This document shows positions 35,945 through 47,227 of a stretch of 64,000 bases of DNA, in pieces. The DNA comes from Phyto melanocephala (lineage: Eukaryota > Arthropoda > Insecta > Diptera > Rhinophoridae). The stretch spans positions 8,399,001-8,463,000 of the forward strand of contig OW799234.1 of NCBI GenBank assembly GCA_941918925.1, written 5' to 3'. Positions within the stretch are counted from its first letter, which is position 1; the number at the start of each line of letters is the position of its first letter. The notes below the pieces were generated by a model. It was not told where the DNA came from and made no database searches. It saw only the letters and a program-made list of their open reading frames with translations. The position numbers and the translations under genes are program-made.

Positions 35945-36320
35945 ATTATAAAAAAAATTAAGAAAAATAAAAAAATTAAAAAAAATAAAATAAAAAAAAT
36001 AAATTAAACAAAATAAAAACAATAAAAAAAAATTTAAAATAAAAAAAATTAAAAACATTTTTTTGGTCTTAACTGGGATTCGAACCTACGATTCCAGTTT
36101 GTATTGGGGTAAAAAAAAACTTGGTACCTTACACGGGTCTTATAAATGTCTGGGGTCTTGAAAAAGTTGATTTCAATATACACAGACGGGCAGGGCTTAA
36201 TTTACTTCTCTATTCATAACTATTTAGAAAATATATACTTTATGGGGTTGGAAATTAAAATTGAAGAAATTTCACACGGATTGACAAACCTTACACTCAC
36301 TGTAAAGGATATATTAAATT
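35945..36320 (-). mobile_element. (GTCY)n-type element, partial, with perfect B-box-like word
   Basis: An A/T-run block (35945-36060) is followed by CTTAACTGGGATTCGAACC (36069-36087), whose reverse complement contains GGTTCGAATCC, the canonical tRNA B-box. Then come TTGATTTCAATATACACAGACGG and TCACACGGATTGACAAACC. The (GTCY)n run is almost lost in this copy. Confidence 0.68.
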
Positions 36321-36780
36321 ATGATATACGGCCTCTGCGATTGCGTCTTATGAACGTGGAAGGTGATATTGACAAATAAAAATAACGAACGAATATTTTT
36401 ATAAGACCTTAAATATGCGAAGGGTAAATACCGAAGATAGTGACTTCCATTTCAGGTTCTTTTTCGATCACCCTCGCTCCCCAATGCTTTCTTCGTTATC
36501 GATCTTTATCCTTTCTTTTAGTGAAACGTGTGGCAATATTGGAGTTCAATCTAGACTATGTTGAAACCTTTTCCACACTGTCAACTGTGTCCTGCTTGCA
36601 CATTCCTTTTTAAATACCAGCATTACGTTTAGACTGAGGTACCCCATAGCATCCACACCTAATGTGTACATACTGGTGTTCTTAAATTTTCCGCTAAACA
36701 ATGCTGGACATTCGCAGTAGACTTTAGCAGGAAATACGTACAAACATATAAAAAACATACACATAGAAAAACATCCCATT
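36321..36780. other. No gene recognised
   Basis: Balanced-composition sequence between two (GTCY)n elements. No domain was recognised in any frame. Confidence 0.4.
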
Positions 36781-36789
36781 GTAAAATTA

Positions 36790-37427
36790 TAAATTTACGT
36801 ATGTATGTTAAATAAAAAATTAAAAAAAAATATAAAAAAAATTAAAAAAAAATTTTTTTTTAAAAATAATAAAAATATATATAATAAATATAAAACAAAA
36901 AAAAAAATAAAAAAAAAAACTAAAAAAAATATAAAAGAAAATAAAAAAAAAAATAATAAAAATATAAATAATATTTTAAATAAAAATTTAAAAATAAATA
37001 AAAAAAATTTTTTTTTGGCTCAGCTGGGATTTGATGCCACGTTTACTCTAACCAGTATACACGTTTGTGTGTATGTATGTTGTTGTTGTAATGTTGTTTT
37101 TGTGGAAAAAAATCGAGGTGGTCGTGGGTTTTTGCTCATATCTCAGTTGTTTATATACCGATGTTTCTGATTTTGAATACCGATCTACTCCCGAATATTT
37201 CTAATATTTAAATACCTCACCCGGGTCCAAGCGATGTCGGGAGGCTTCAAAAAGTTGATTTCAACATACAAACGGTCAGACGGACAGACTGACAGAGCTT
37301 AATCGACTCCCTTATTCATAAGCTTTCAGAAAATATATACTTTATGGGGTCGGAAATGAAAATTGTAGAAATTTCACACGGAATGACAAACCTATATATA
37401 CCCTTTTTCACTTTGTGAAAGGTATAA
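36790..37427 (-). mobile_element. (GTCY)n 'mini-me'-type element
   Basis: The A/T-run block (36790-37012) is followed by TTGGCTCAGCTGGGATTTGATGCCACG, the ATCGAGGTGGTCGTGGGTTTTTGC block, CCGATCTACTCCCGAATATTTC, a (GACA/GACG)n run at about 37277-37297 and the end TACCCTTTTTCACTTTGTGAAAGGTA. The first hairpin is truncated. The core closely matches the copies at 5694, 12836 and 46428, the young group. Confidence 0.8.
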
Positions 37428-38870
37428 AAATGTTTAATAAAACAAAGATGTTATCTGAAGGACGCCGGGGGTCAAGTGCCTGCAAACACAATCCCTTTTA
37501 AATAGAGACATCTTATGTATTCTGCTCTTTTTAAATCTGACTAAATATATATCAATGCCTTACTTCCTCAACCTCGTATCTTAAAGAATAGAACTTTTCA
37601 GGAGAGAAAAAAAGCTTAAATGCAATTATTAAGGAATTGATTACATTCATGTATATTAGTAGTAATAATATAAGTTGTTGCAGTAATGGAACACGAAAAT
37701 AGCAATCGTTTGATATGAAGAAATCAAAACCGTATTTTTTAAGTTACGAGGTTGAGGAAGTACGGCATCGATATGTCTGTTTAAATGCTGGTTTACTGTC
37801 TTATCCACTTTCTAATAATAATAGTTTGGAAATCTAGTAAATTTATATGGTTCAGTAAAAGGTACAGAGTCAGTAGTTGCAAGGAAAATAGTGGAATCTT
37901 TATGATAAGAAAGAAAAAAGCTGCATCATAGAGTGATCAATAGTGAATCATTATAGTTATATTATCACCATTTACTTTGTGCATTAAAAAAAGAAAATTT
38001 CATCGGTGACATGATGCAAATAATACAGCAAATTCACTTTTAAACAAGACCAATAATTGAACCGACGTCAGTAACGTCAAATACTTTAATTTTATTATTT
38101 AAGTTAGTTGCGTTCTTAATATTATTTCAGCCAAAACTTAAAAAAAAATATCGCCGTCGTTCTGATTAATTCAGTTATAAGTTTTTCTACTAAGTTTTTG
38201 GTAGATAGATAGATAGATAATGGTTCAAAATCGAGCAATCAAAAAGCATTTCAAAAAAGTTATATAACTGATGACATTTGAGCTGCGACCAAAATGTTTT
38301 ATTTGTTTAATGAATATATGCCAACGTTGTCGAAAGGTAAAGGACAAACTTTGTTCAAATAAAACTGGTTGAGCCTAGCGCCTGTTTTTTGCAACTGGTT
38401 TTAAATACAGGTATTATTCTTGAGGTCATAATTCATTCTTCGTACTTAGTTTCAAGTTTGAGCGTGGGAAAAGGCAATAAAATATGTTTTAACTATACCA
38501 GTTTGCCATCCCTGCATAATATTGATTATTGATATATTTCTAGTTTACTCAGTTTTTCCTTTAAATATATTTAAATGTATATATTTACTGCTCCCTTACT
38601 TACACAAGCGCCATCATTAGCGTGACTAGACCATTCTGTGTGGTGCAACGACTAAATTCCAAAAAAAAAAAATTTAATAAATTAACTATTTAAATTTAAC
38701 ATTTAATCGATTAAACTCAATTTAAGATCTTACCACCCCCTAGGAAAAATCTGTAGCTACGTCAATGAGCACCATTACCCATTTAGCAACGTAAAAACTT
38801 TTTTTAATCTCTATAACTTTCACGTTTTGAACAATAATACTGACCAGCATTTATTTATATTTTCTATGAC
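37428..38870. other. No gene recognised
   Basis: AT-rich single-copy-looking sequence with a short (GATA)n run (38201-38217). No domain or RNA was recognised. Confidence 0.45.
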
Positions 38871-39293
38871 CTTTACCTGTGGTTCCAAGGGTATATACAT
38901 ATAGCATTGTTCTAACGTTTGTAATTTCTACAATATACCATATTTTTTTGCGACCCTATAAAGTTTATATTCTCTGAAAACTAATGAATAGCAGAGTCGA
39001 TTAAAATGTCCATCTGTCCGTGAGTTGGTTGAAATAAACTTTTTGAGCCCCCATGTTGTACAAACCTACGTGTAGTAAGCATCAATCTTTTGGAAATATC
39101 AAAAAAACAATTGCCCCATAATTTTCAGAGATATAATAAAATAAGCATGAATGCCTCTCTTTTTTCTATAATTTTATCATAAATATTAACATTTCTTAGC
39201 CTAAGAATAATTGATGGACACGTTTCTTATTATTCGTAGATGTAAAATGCCTCTAATTGGCCAAGTTATAAGCAAAAATAATTTCAAAAATAT

Positions 39294-39823
39294 TGTTACA
39301 GATTTATTTTTAATTAGCTTAATTTACATTATAATTTATTTTAGTTGTAGTAGTTTAAGTTACTGTAGTTGTATTTGTATTAGTTTATTTCGTTGGTTGT
39401 TTGAAAATGATGTTTGTTATTATGTGTAGCATACTTTTAGGCACTTCTATAATTCGTGCATATTACTTAACGTCTTAATTTGAATTAAACGGTTTTCGAA
39501 TGTACTAGAATGTACATACGAGAACTTTGTCGAATGTTACCGAACACCACTATGTTACTATAAATAGCCGAACAACACAGCTAACGTAATCAGTATTACA
39601 ATAGAGCTTGTAAAGTGCGTATCAAAGTGAGTTTGATAATAAAAGTGTATAACTATAAGTGTAATAAGTAAAGTGATATAAGAACAATATTTGAGTGTAT
39701 TTAAATAAATAAAGTGCTCTTAATTTTATAACGAATTTAAAGTGTTTTTAATTGCAATAAAAGAACTCAAGAGGTTTATTTAAAGGAAATAATCCAACGT
39801 TTATAAAAGGTATAAACGTAACA
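39294..39823 (+). mobile_element. Solo LTR (~530 bp)
   Basis: The segment begins TGTTACA and ends CGTAACA, with ATAT directly outside both ends (39290-39293 and 39824-39827) as a 4-bp target duplication. It interrupts a (GTCY)n-type element at a point where the copy at 17487-18500 is continuous. Inside are TATAAATAG (39559-39567), a TCAGT initiator 31 bases downstream (39590-39594) and an AATAAA-type poly(A) signal near 39704. The TG..CA ends and 4-bp duplication fit the Gypsy superfamily. No internal coding part remains. Plus orientation follows from the promoter and poly(A) order. Confidence 0.8.
39559..39594 (+). promoter_or_regulatory. LTR core promoter (TATA box and Inr)
   Basis: TATAAATAG followed by AATCAGTAT, with the arthropod initiator TCAGT about 31 bases from the TATA start, as in insect Pol II core promoters. 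It lies within the solo LTR, so transcription from it would read rightwards. Confidence 0.6.
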
Positions 39824-40492
39824 ATATATATATGTACAATGCAAGCCGTAGTTTTACAAATTATTTCTGAGAAAAATTGACAGATTGGTTTAAAACTAAC
39901 TGAGATTTAAGCACAAAAATACAACTGCTACGCTGTTCTTCCTTAAATTTACAAACTAAAATTGATTTTATTCAGCTTCTATACAACTAAGAGGGCCATG
40001 AACTTCTAGCAAAATATATAACACACTATAAAAATATTTTAAAACAAATTATGGCCGCTACTACAAAATGGAGTATAATTAATTTTTGGGTCAGGTCTAG
40101 TATTTTAAAATGTTTCTATCTCCTCCACTCCCCCCATTTTGGAATCAAATGATAGGGGATGACCAGCAGCATATAGTATAGTGTGACAAAGTTTAAAATC
40201 CAAAATGGCGCCCTAAATAAAATGCTGAATATATGGGTCGAATATAGTACTTACGGACTTGTCTCCACAAGTCCTCACAATATTAGTATCAAGTCAAAGG
40301 TTTTAGGCAACACAAAACAGTAAATTAGGAAAATGTTAATTCCAAGATGCAACACAAAACAGTAAATTAGGAAAATGTGTTAATTCCAAGATGGCGTCCG
40401 AAACAAAATGGCGCATCATTATTTTTTTAACCCCATCAACATGGGTATCAAAGGAAAGGGCTTCACTAATCGAATAGAATTATGTTAAAATT

Positions 40493-40646
40493 AGGGTGTT
40501 CGACTCGGTTTTACAACCGGTGGAAAAACCGGTTTTTATTTGTTTAGCTGGCGGTTTTTTTCAAAATGTTGATTTTTCAAATTTCGAATACAGCGGTTTT
40601 TTACCCACAATAGTCGGTTTTTTAATTTTTTGAGTTTATATTTATA
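40493..40646. repeat. CGGTTTT-rich element fragment
   Basis: TTAGGGTGTTCGACTCGGTTTTACAACCGG and repeated CGGTTTTTT resemble the element at 8410-8722. The right side stops at the end of a reversed Helitron at 40647, which may have inserted into it. Confidence 0.5.
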
Positions 40647-41135
40647 ATAGACAAGCCCGGCGCGCGTTGCTATGCCCCTTAATAAATAAAAATACATTCT
40701 GAATTTTAATTGAATATATTAAAAATAATATTCTATTGTAATGCAAGTGAGTATACAATATTCTTGGTTTTTCCATTTGCTGTAAAAATGGACAAATTTA
40801 CGAAATTATATAGTCATGACAGCTCAAAATGTGTGCAAAGTTTCAAAAAAATTGTTCAAGTAAAAAGCTAAAAATTATAATTTTTTTTATCACGAAACTG
40901 CATAGTCATAAGAGCTCAATATGTGTGCAAAGTTTCAGAAAAATCGATCCAGTGCAGGTAGCTAAAAGTGATATCTTTTTTTTGTGGGTGTGGCCCCACC
41001 CACTTTTTACCACCCATAAACACTCCCTGAAATGTGTACCACAACGTGCCAAAGTTTTGGGTTCGATCGCCTTTACGGTTTCGAAGTCTAAAGCTAACAC
41101 ACACACACACAGAGTTTCACTTTTATATATATAGA
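40647..41135 (-). mobile_element. Non-autonomous Helitron, copy 2 (reversed)
   Basis: On the minus strand it starts TCTATATATATAAAAGTGAA at 41135 after A. A (TG)n run, GGGAGTGTTTATGG, one GTGGGTGGGGCCACACCCAC box and further decayed units follow. It ends GGGGCATAGCAACGCGCGCC then CTTGTCTAT before T. The usual CTAG terminus is mutated to CTAT. It has fewer recognisable boxes than copy 1 (six) or copy 3 (three). Confidence 0.85.
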
Positions 41136-41169
41136 TATCTTTGTAAGCAATTGTACTGCATATTTATTT

Positions 41170-41470
41170 ACAAAATCAATTCAAATTTCAATCAATTCAA
41201 ATTCAAATGAGTGGGTAATCAAGTGCTAATTCTTTTTTCTAATTCATTTTAATTAATTCAAAATCAATTCAATTCGAATGTACCGGAAAAGAGTTGCAAT
41301 TCACTTTGACAAACTCATTTAATTTAGAAGCGAATTGCAATCATTTTAAGAATTCATTTGTATTAGAAAATGAAGTGCAATTCATTTTTGCCTAAATCGT
41401 TTGAATTGATTAAAATTCAATTCAATTCTTTATTGCTGCAAAAAAAATCAATTCAAAATTTAGCTAAATC
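41170..41470. repeat. AATTCAATTC-type low-complexity field
   Basis: AATTCAA, TTGAATT and CAATTCA words recur densely on both strands, partly in inverted arrangement around 41400-41440 (CGTTTGAATTGATTAAAATTCAATTCAATTC). No ordered unit is seen. It may be an expanded simple repeat or a decayed inverted-repeat element. Confidence 0.5.
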
Positions 41471-43020
41471 GTAACGATATAAAATCAAAAATGAAGGATT
41501 CATTTACAGCTGTGATATATTCTTTGCAGTGCTCTGGGGATATACCTTTCAAATGGCATATTTTGTGTTATCATGCGCTGACAAGCAGAGCAGAAAACTG
41601 TTCTTAACTATTTTGAATTATCCTATTTATGTAAAGATTTTGTTTGAAAGCTTTTGTTATGCACCTTTTTTGAAAAAAAAATGAATTATTTTTTGTTAAA
41701 AATTTCATGTAATAAATTTTTAAAATGAACCTGGAATTTTACATTATTTTTGGGACGCTTTTTTATTTGTTTTTCCTAATTTATGTTTGTCTAACTCTCA
41801 TTAATACTTAAATGCGATTTTTTTTTTGCTTAGAAAATCTGCCCATAAATTTAAAATATTTATTGAACTTCCTTAGACTTCTCTCTCCCCAAAATGAGTC
41901 GAAAATCTCATAATTTTGTTTAAGAAAAATTAAAAAAAAAATTATGTGTCACGGTAGCATGTGTTTAAAGGTATAATAAATATATAAATACCCGCAAAAT
42001 TGCCGATAAAAATATTTTTTAAAAGGAATTTAAACAAACAAACCATATTCTTCTTAATACCCAACACAAGGCCAAGGATTTTAGAAACATTTTTTTATTT
42101 TTTTAACAAATACCAACCCTTAAAAAAAACTTTCAACTAACTTTATTTAAGTTGGAAATAGAAGAAAATTGGAATTCCCATTTAGTTTGCCATCACAATG
42201 TTTATTGATTTTGTTAATTTCCATAAATTTCATTTCAAATTCTAAACCTGTTTTAGTTAAGTTTAGTGTATGTGTGCTCAAGTTTTGGCCATTAACTTTA
42301 AATGTTTTGAAAATAATTAAATCCCTTTTGCCACAGCAGCAGCAGCAACTTGTTTTAGTTCGAAAATCAAAAGCCATTTATAATTATTTTATTTTAAATT
42401 TTCTATTTGAAACACTCATATGATTTTAGATCCCTGCTTTTAGTGTGCGATTTTGTAATTATTACAGTCATTATTTAAGTTTAATTGCGTTACGCGTATT
42501 AATATTTGTTACATTATATAACAAATAAAAAATGGTGACTTTAGTGTTTTTGGCTGTGTATGTGTGTAAGGGATATCGAATTAACATACATTACTAGTTT
42601 CTTTTGGATTAAATATAGTTTCGAAAGTTCCTTTAAACACATAATCAAATAAATCTAAAACAAAAATCTTTTGCCTTGGGGAAAGGGTTAAAATTTAGAA
42701 ATAAAATAGATTTATGGCCTACATTTAGGGTTGCGTGTTGTTGTAAGGCAAATACTTGCTTGTACATCTAAAACATTAATTTAGAATTTGCAAATTATTT
42801 TATTTATGACAAAACATTTTGTAAAAACTTCTAGGTTTTTTTTAAAGGCAATTTGTAAAACTCTTTAATATAAGTAGGGAGGGCCATTTAAAAATTTAAA
42901 TTTAAAATGTCAATAAAATAAAAATGGTTTGAAATTTTGCCAAGTTTTTGCACTTGTTGTAGAGTACAATTGCTTCGGTTAGAAATTAAATATTAAATAT
43001 TATTTTATAAATTAATCTTG
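41471..43020. other. No gene recognised
   Basis: AT-rich sequence. The pair of frames at 42147-42423 lies over a CAGCAGCAGCAG patch and carries no domain. Confidence 0.45.
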
Positions 43021-43023
43021 GCC

Positions 43024-43630
43024 TGAACAGTTTTGATTTTTTCCGTAAAAATATGGAGAAAAAACAGAGATTGTTGTGTTTGTTTGCTCATATCTCAGAA
43101 AGTTATAAGGCGATCGTGCTGCAGCCTTATTTTGTAACACGCTAAAGCTAAATCTCTATCGCTAAAACTTTCAAAAATATATTTAGAGATTTTTGTAGCC
43201 TGCGTCGCCAAGTAAACGGCCCTGGAACCTCATTCTGTAAAACGCTAAGGCTAAATCTCTATCACTAAAACCCTAAAAAATAAATTAACAGATTTTTGCC
43301 TATCATCTATTTTTTAGAGTTTTAGCGATAGAGATTTAGCTTTAGCAAGTTACAGAATAAGGCTGCTGGATTTCGAAAGGGATTCATTGCCGGTTTTATT
43401 GCAAAAGACTGATACCACATACAGATTTAAGGATCTTGTGGAGGCTTCTTAAAGCCGATTTCCACCAACACACGAATAGACGGAAGGACGGATAGACGGA
43501 TTTGGCTCAATAGACTCCCCTAGTAATAAAATTTCATCCTTTTTGGGGTCGGAAGTCAATATTTTAGACATTTTAAAAGGAACGACAAAGCTATATATAC
43601 CCATAAGCACCACAGTGAAGGGCATAAAAA
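43024..43630 (-). mobile_element. Divergent (GTCY)n-type element split by a MITE
   Basis: It has AGATTGTTGTGTTTGTTTGCTCATATC, then GGCGATCGTGCTG interrupted at 43122. It resumes at 43370 with GATTTCGAAAGG, CAACACACGAATAGACGGAAGG and ACGACAAAGCTATATATACCC, ending GTGAAGGGCATAAAA. It belongs to the same old subfamily as 34110-34430, whose continuous GGCGATTATGCTGATTTCC shows the pre-insertion sequence. Confidence 0.68.
43122..43366. mobile_element. MITE with ~46-bp inverted ends nested in (GTCY)n element
   Basis: The left arm 43122-43168 (CAGCCTTATTTTGTAACACG, then CTAAAGCTAAATCTCTATCG) is the reverse complement of 43320-43366. CTG stands outside each end, consistent with a 3-bp duplication. 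An additional direct copy of the arm lies inside at about 43227-43272 (ATTCTGTAAAACGCTAAGGC), so the inside is itself duplicated or nested. It is non-coding. Confidence 0.8.
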
Positions 43631-43728
43631 CAGTTCAATTCAATAAGTCTAACCGTAAGGCTTTTCTTATGATTTTTTGTTATAATTGAAGACTTAATTC
43701 CTAGAACATATGTGTCACAATTTAAAAC

Positions 43729-44291
43729 AAGTAAAAGTGCCATAATCGGCCGTGCGGGATCTTATATACCCTTCACAACGTGCAGCAACAATTATTTGTA
43801 TCACCATTTACCTCAATGATATGATATAAGTACATACAAATGTATATGTTTTATGATCTTTATAATGACTTTATCCGCTTAAAAACATGTCCATCTAAAA
43901 TTATAAATTGGGGTTATGTATGCATGTATGTATTTGTTTTTCTTAACTGGGATTCGAGCTTACGTTCATCCAGTTTGTATTGGTGTGAAAAGACGAGGTG
44001 GTCTAGGTTTTCTGATCATATATCAATTATTTATAAAGAAATATCTCTTATTTTCAATACCAATTTGCTCCCGAATATTTCTGATATTTTGCTACCTTAC
44101 ACAGGTCTTGAAAATGTCTGGGGGCTTCAAAAAGTTGATTTCAACATTTACACGGTCAGATGGACAGACGGACATTGCGTAATTGACTCCCCTATTCATA
44201 AGCTTTCAGGGTCGGAAATGAGAATTGTAGAAATTTCACACGAAATGACAAACCTATATATTCCCTTACACCCACTGTGAAGGGTATAGAA
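43729..44291 (-). mobile_element. (GTCY)n-type element
   Basis: It starts AACAAGTAAAAGTGCCATAATCGG. The hairpin (CGGCCGTGCGGGATC) and CTTATATACCCTTCACAACGTGC follow, then the tRNA-like word (CTTAACTGGGATTCGAGC, 43943-43960), GATTTTGCTACCTTACACAGG, a short (GACGGACA) run at 44161-44175 and CCACTGTGAAGGGTATAGAAA. The A/T-run block is almost absent. The two frames of 88 and 146 codons across it are not genes. Confidence 0.75.
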
Positions 44292-45455
44292 AACCCTGCA
44301 CTTACACACACTTCACTGTTATTTTAAACGCACATTGGAATTGCATACTTTGCTGCCACTCATTTGCTGTTGTATACCTTTAGGCACTAAAGATTTTTGT
44401 ATACAAATATGCGTAGAGCTGCTGATAAATTAGTGGTATTGCATTGGGAATATTGGCATATGCAAGCTGTTGTTTTTGTTTTTGTTTGCCTCTGCCCCAG
44501 GTAGCAAATTAATTAATTGTTTTACATATAAGGGGTGGGTGTTCAATATTGATAAAAATTGATAATTTTAAACAAATATTGTGATTTAATTAAAAGTGAA
44601 ATAAAAATAATTATTTAAAAAATATTTTGATTTTTTGTTTGTTTTTTTTTTGATTATTGAATAATATGATATGAGGCAGCTCTCTTTATTAGTTTTAAAA
44701 TAAGATTAAAAAAACCAACTGAGGAGTTCTTAACCCTAATGTGTGTAGTTTATGGCCCCTATGATTGGTTATTGAACATTTATCGAGCAGGCGCATTAAA
44801 TACTGGAGAACAATTGCCTTAACTCTCAGTTTTTTGCACCAGTTACTTAAATAGGCAACCCCTACCATTACATTTACCTGTGTTCTAATGCTTTCTTTTA
44901 GCATGCTGGTGTGTACTTAGCACCATGTTACACCATTCCTGTAATCGTAGGAGGGTATGTATGAGATTTTTTTTCTTTCAGAAAACTCTTATATGATTTT
45001 GCTTGTTTCTCGTTTTTCTACATCTGTACTAATTCGTTGTTTGTCTTCACTGAATTTTTATTTGTTGATTTCAAAACATTTTCTGCATGTTTTTCATTTA
45101 TGTTGAAGGAAGAAAAAAACGCTTTGTTAGCAACTAAAAGGAGTAATGCCATAGCTACATTTAACCTGTGAATTTAGCAGTAGGGAGGCTTAAAAAATAA
45201 TGGCATGGCAAATAAATTATTATTAAATACATTTGTTTTTTAGTTCACTTTCTTGTTGTAAAACTCAGTTAAGATTTAAAGAAATATATTTTTTTTTTAT
45301 TTCAATAATTTAACAAAATCAAGAAATAATGTACCACCCTTATAATTTTCTTTATCTGTATACACATATGAAATATATTAAATAAAAAAAAACTAAACTA
45401 GCATATAAATTAATGACTTTTAAGATGAAATGGAAAAAATTTCTCTCTTATAAAG
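44292..45455. other. No gene recognised
   Basis: AT-rich sequence with no domain, RNA or ordered repeat found. Confidence 0.45.
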
Positions 45456-45641
45456 GGTGCCTAAAAGTATGCTAAAAATAGTGGTTTAGTAAATAAATAT
45501 TAAAACCAACGGAGTTAAGTTCCATTCAAAAGTATAATTAAAATTGCGCTTTTTAAATAAGCTGTAGGTCTTATTTTCTTTAAATGAAATAACTTTTAAT
45601 ATTATCCTTAGAGTAAATGGTGTACATACTTTTAGGCGCAT
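45456..45641. mobile_element. MITE-like element with GCCTAAAAGTATG ends
   Basis: The left end GGGTGCCTAAAAGTATGC (45456-45472) faces an inverted CATACTTTTAGGCGC (45625-45639). The inside is about 150 bp of AT-rich sequence. The same terminal word recurs at several other sites in the window. Confidence 0.55.
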
Positions 45642-46124
45642 AAAATATAAATAATATAGTGATGGCTTAAAAATTAAAAAAAAACATTAAGTAGCGCCTT
45701 AAGCGAGCGATCAGGTTTACTTTATGGCAGCTCATAAAGCAAATTTATTAAATTGATCCAAGGAGTTGTTACAGGCAGTGTATTCTTCCATACTGTTGAA
45801 CATAATGTTAAGATAAATAAATAATAATAATAATAACATAAACGTTTCGACGTTTGTTCTTTTAACTATTTCCTCGAAATATTACCTCGATTTCTAAAAG
45901 CAACAGGTGCCAATAATACAAAAAGTTGTATCGTTTGTTAAAGAAACGACAAGATTTTTTTAAAGTCATCATCCCAAGCGAAATGCGGTTTTGGCAAAGT
46001 ACTTAGGAGCCCCAAATTGTCACGATTGTGCAAAACGAGATGGGTCATTCCATTTTACAATTTTAAGTGAATAAAAAAAGTATAATAGAGGCTCTGATAA
46101 AGACAAAGACAGGGATACATACAG

Positions 46125-46427
46125 TGGAAAGACAGGGATACATTTTCAAAAGCTTTATTACTAAGAAATTCATTAAGCACATACGAATTTTTGTGTGGAT
46201 TATACTATATTCTCAGTGATATAAGTATTTACTCTCTCACAACCGCTTAGTGTCATGCTACAAAACAGGACATAGACTTAAAAAGAAGTTCAGATCTCAT
46301 ACAAAATTTAATAATGTGGCTTAAACAAAAAAAGAATTGAGAAAAATTTTTAAAAAAACTCGGAAGATTTGCTTTGGTATGCAAATTCCAGTTGAAAAAC
46401 CAAGATTTGAATGAAATCATCCTTAAA
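46125..46427 (+). pseudogene. hAT transposase relic, left part
   Basis: Reading from 46125 (TGG AAA GAC AGG): WKDRDTFSKALLLRNSLSTY, then EFLCGLYYILSDISIYSLTT, a stop, and HATKQDIDLKRSSDLIQNLI followed by MWLKQKK. A frameshift leads to CFGMQIPVEKPRFE. The order (..LL.S...EFL..L..IL......LS..LQ.K.IDL..A..LI) is typical of hAT transposases of the ZMYM/'52 kDa repressor'-like group, upstream of the dimerisation domain. It is cut at 46428 by a (GTCY)n element and resumes at about 47228. There are several stops, so it is inactive. Confidence 0.82.
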
Positions 46428-47227
46428 CAAGTAAAAGCGCTATATTCGGCCGTGCCGAATCTTATATACCCTTCACAACGTGTAGTCATGCAATAACAGT
46501 AAATTCACGTATGTATGTTAAAAAAACAAAAAAAAAAAAAATAAAAAAAAAAAATTAAAAAAAAAAAAATTTAAAAAAAAAAAAATTTAAAAAAAAAATT
46601 AAAAAAAAAAAATTATTTTATACATATATAATATATATAAAACAAAAAAAAATAAAAAAAAAATTAAAAAAAAATAAAAAAAAATTAAAAAAAAAAATTA
46701 AAAAAAAATAATAATAAAAATATATATAATATATTAATTAAAAAATAAAAAAAAAATAAAAAAAAAAAATTAAAAAAATTAAAAAAAAAATTTTTTTGGC
46801 TCAGCTGGGATTCGATGCCACGTTTTCCCTAACCAGTATACACGTTTGTATGTATGTATGCCTTTGTTGTAATGTTGTTTTTGTGAAAAGAAAATCGAGG
46901 TGGTCGTGGGTTTTTGCTCATATCTCAGTTGTTTATGTACCGATGTTTCTGATTTTCAATACCGATCTACTCCCGAATATTTCTGATATTTAAATACCTT
47001 ACCCGGGTCCAACCTATGTCGGGGGGCTTTAAAAAGTTGATTTCAACATACACACGGACAGACGGTCAGACGGACAGACGGACAGACTGACAGGGCTTAA
47101 TCGACTTCCCTATTCATAAGCTTTCAGAAAATATATACTTTATGGGGTCGGAAATGAAAATTGTAGAAATTTCACACGGAATGACAAACCTATATATACC
47201 CTTTTTCACTGTGTGAAGGGTATAAAA
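46428..47227 (-). mobile_element. (GTCY)n 'mini-me'-type element inside hAT relic
   Basis: A complete copy in reverse orientation. It has AACAAGTAAAAGCGC, a perfect hairpin ATTCGGC-CGT-GCCGAAT (46444-46460), the long A/T-run block and TGGCTCAGCTGGGATTCGATGCC. The (GACG/GACA)n run spans about 47054-47092, one of the longest here, and the end hairpin is TACCCTTTTTCACTGTGTGAAGGGTA. Both sides are hAT transposase sequence, so it is younger than the hAT copy. Confidence 0.83.

Larger units (their letters stand above)
38880..40480 (+). mobile_element. Long divergent (GTCY)n-type copy, split by a solo LTR
   Basis: It matches the organisation of 17487-18500: GGGTATATACATATAG, GCGACCCTATAAAGTTTATAT, TGTCCATCTGTCCG, ATTGCCCCATAA, ATGCCTCTAATTGGCCAAGTT. 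After the LTR insertion it resumes with GCAAGCCGTAGTTTTA, AACTAACTGAGATTTAAGCAC, ACAAAATGGAGTATAATTAA and ATATGGGTCGAATATAG. An ACACAAAACAGTAAATTAGG block is duplicated around 40310-40370. Confidence 0.65.

Noticed and set aside
43840..44280. 146-codon open frame
   Set aside because: It lies entirely in a (GTCY)n dispersed element. Equivalent frames occur in other copies (13159, 36805, 46796) because the element itself is repeated; no codon conservation or domain is seen.
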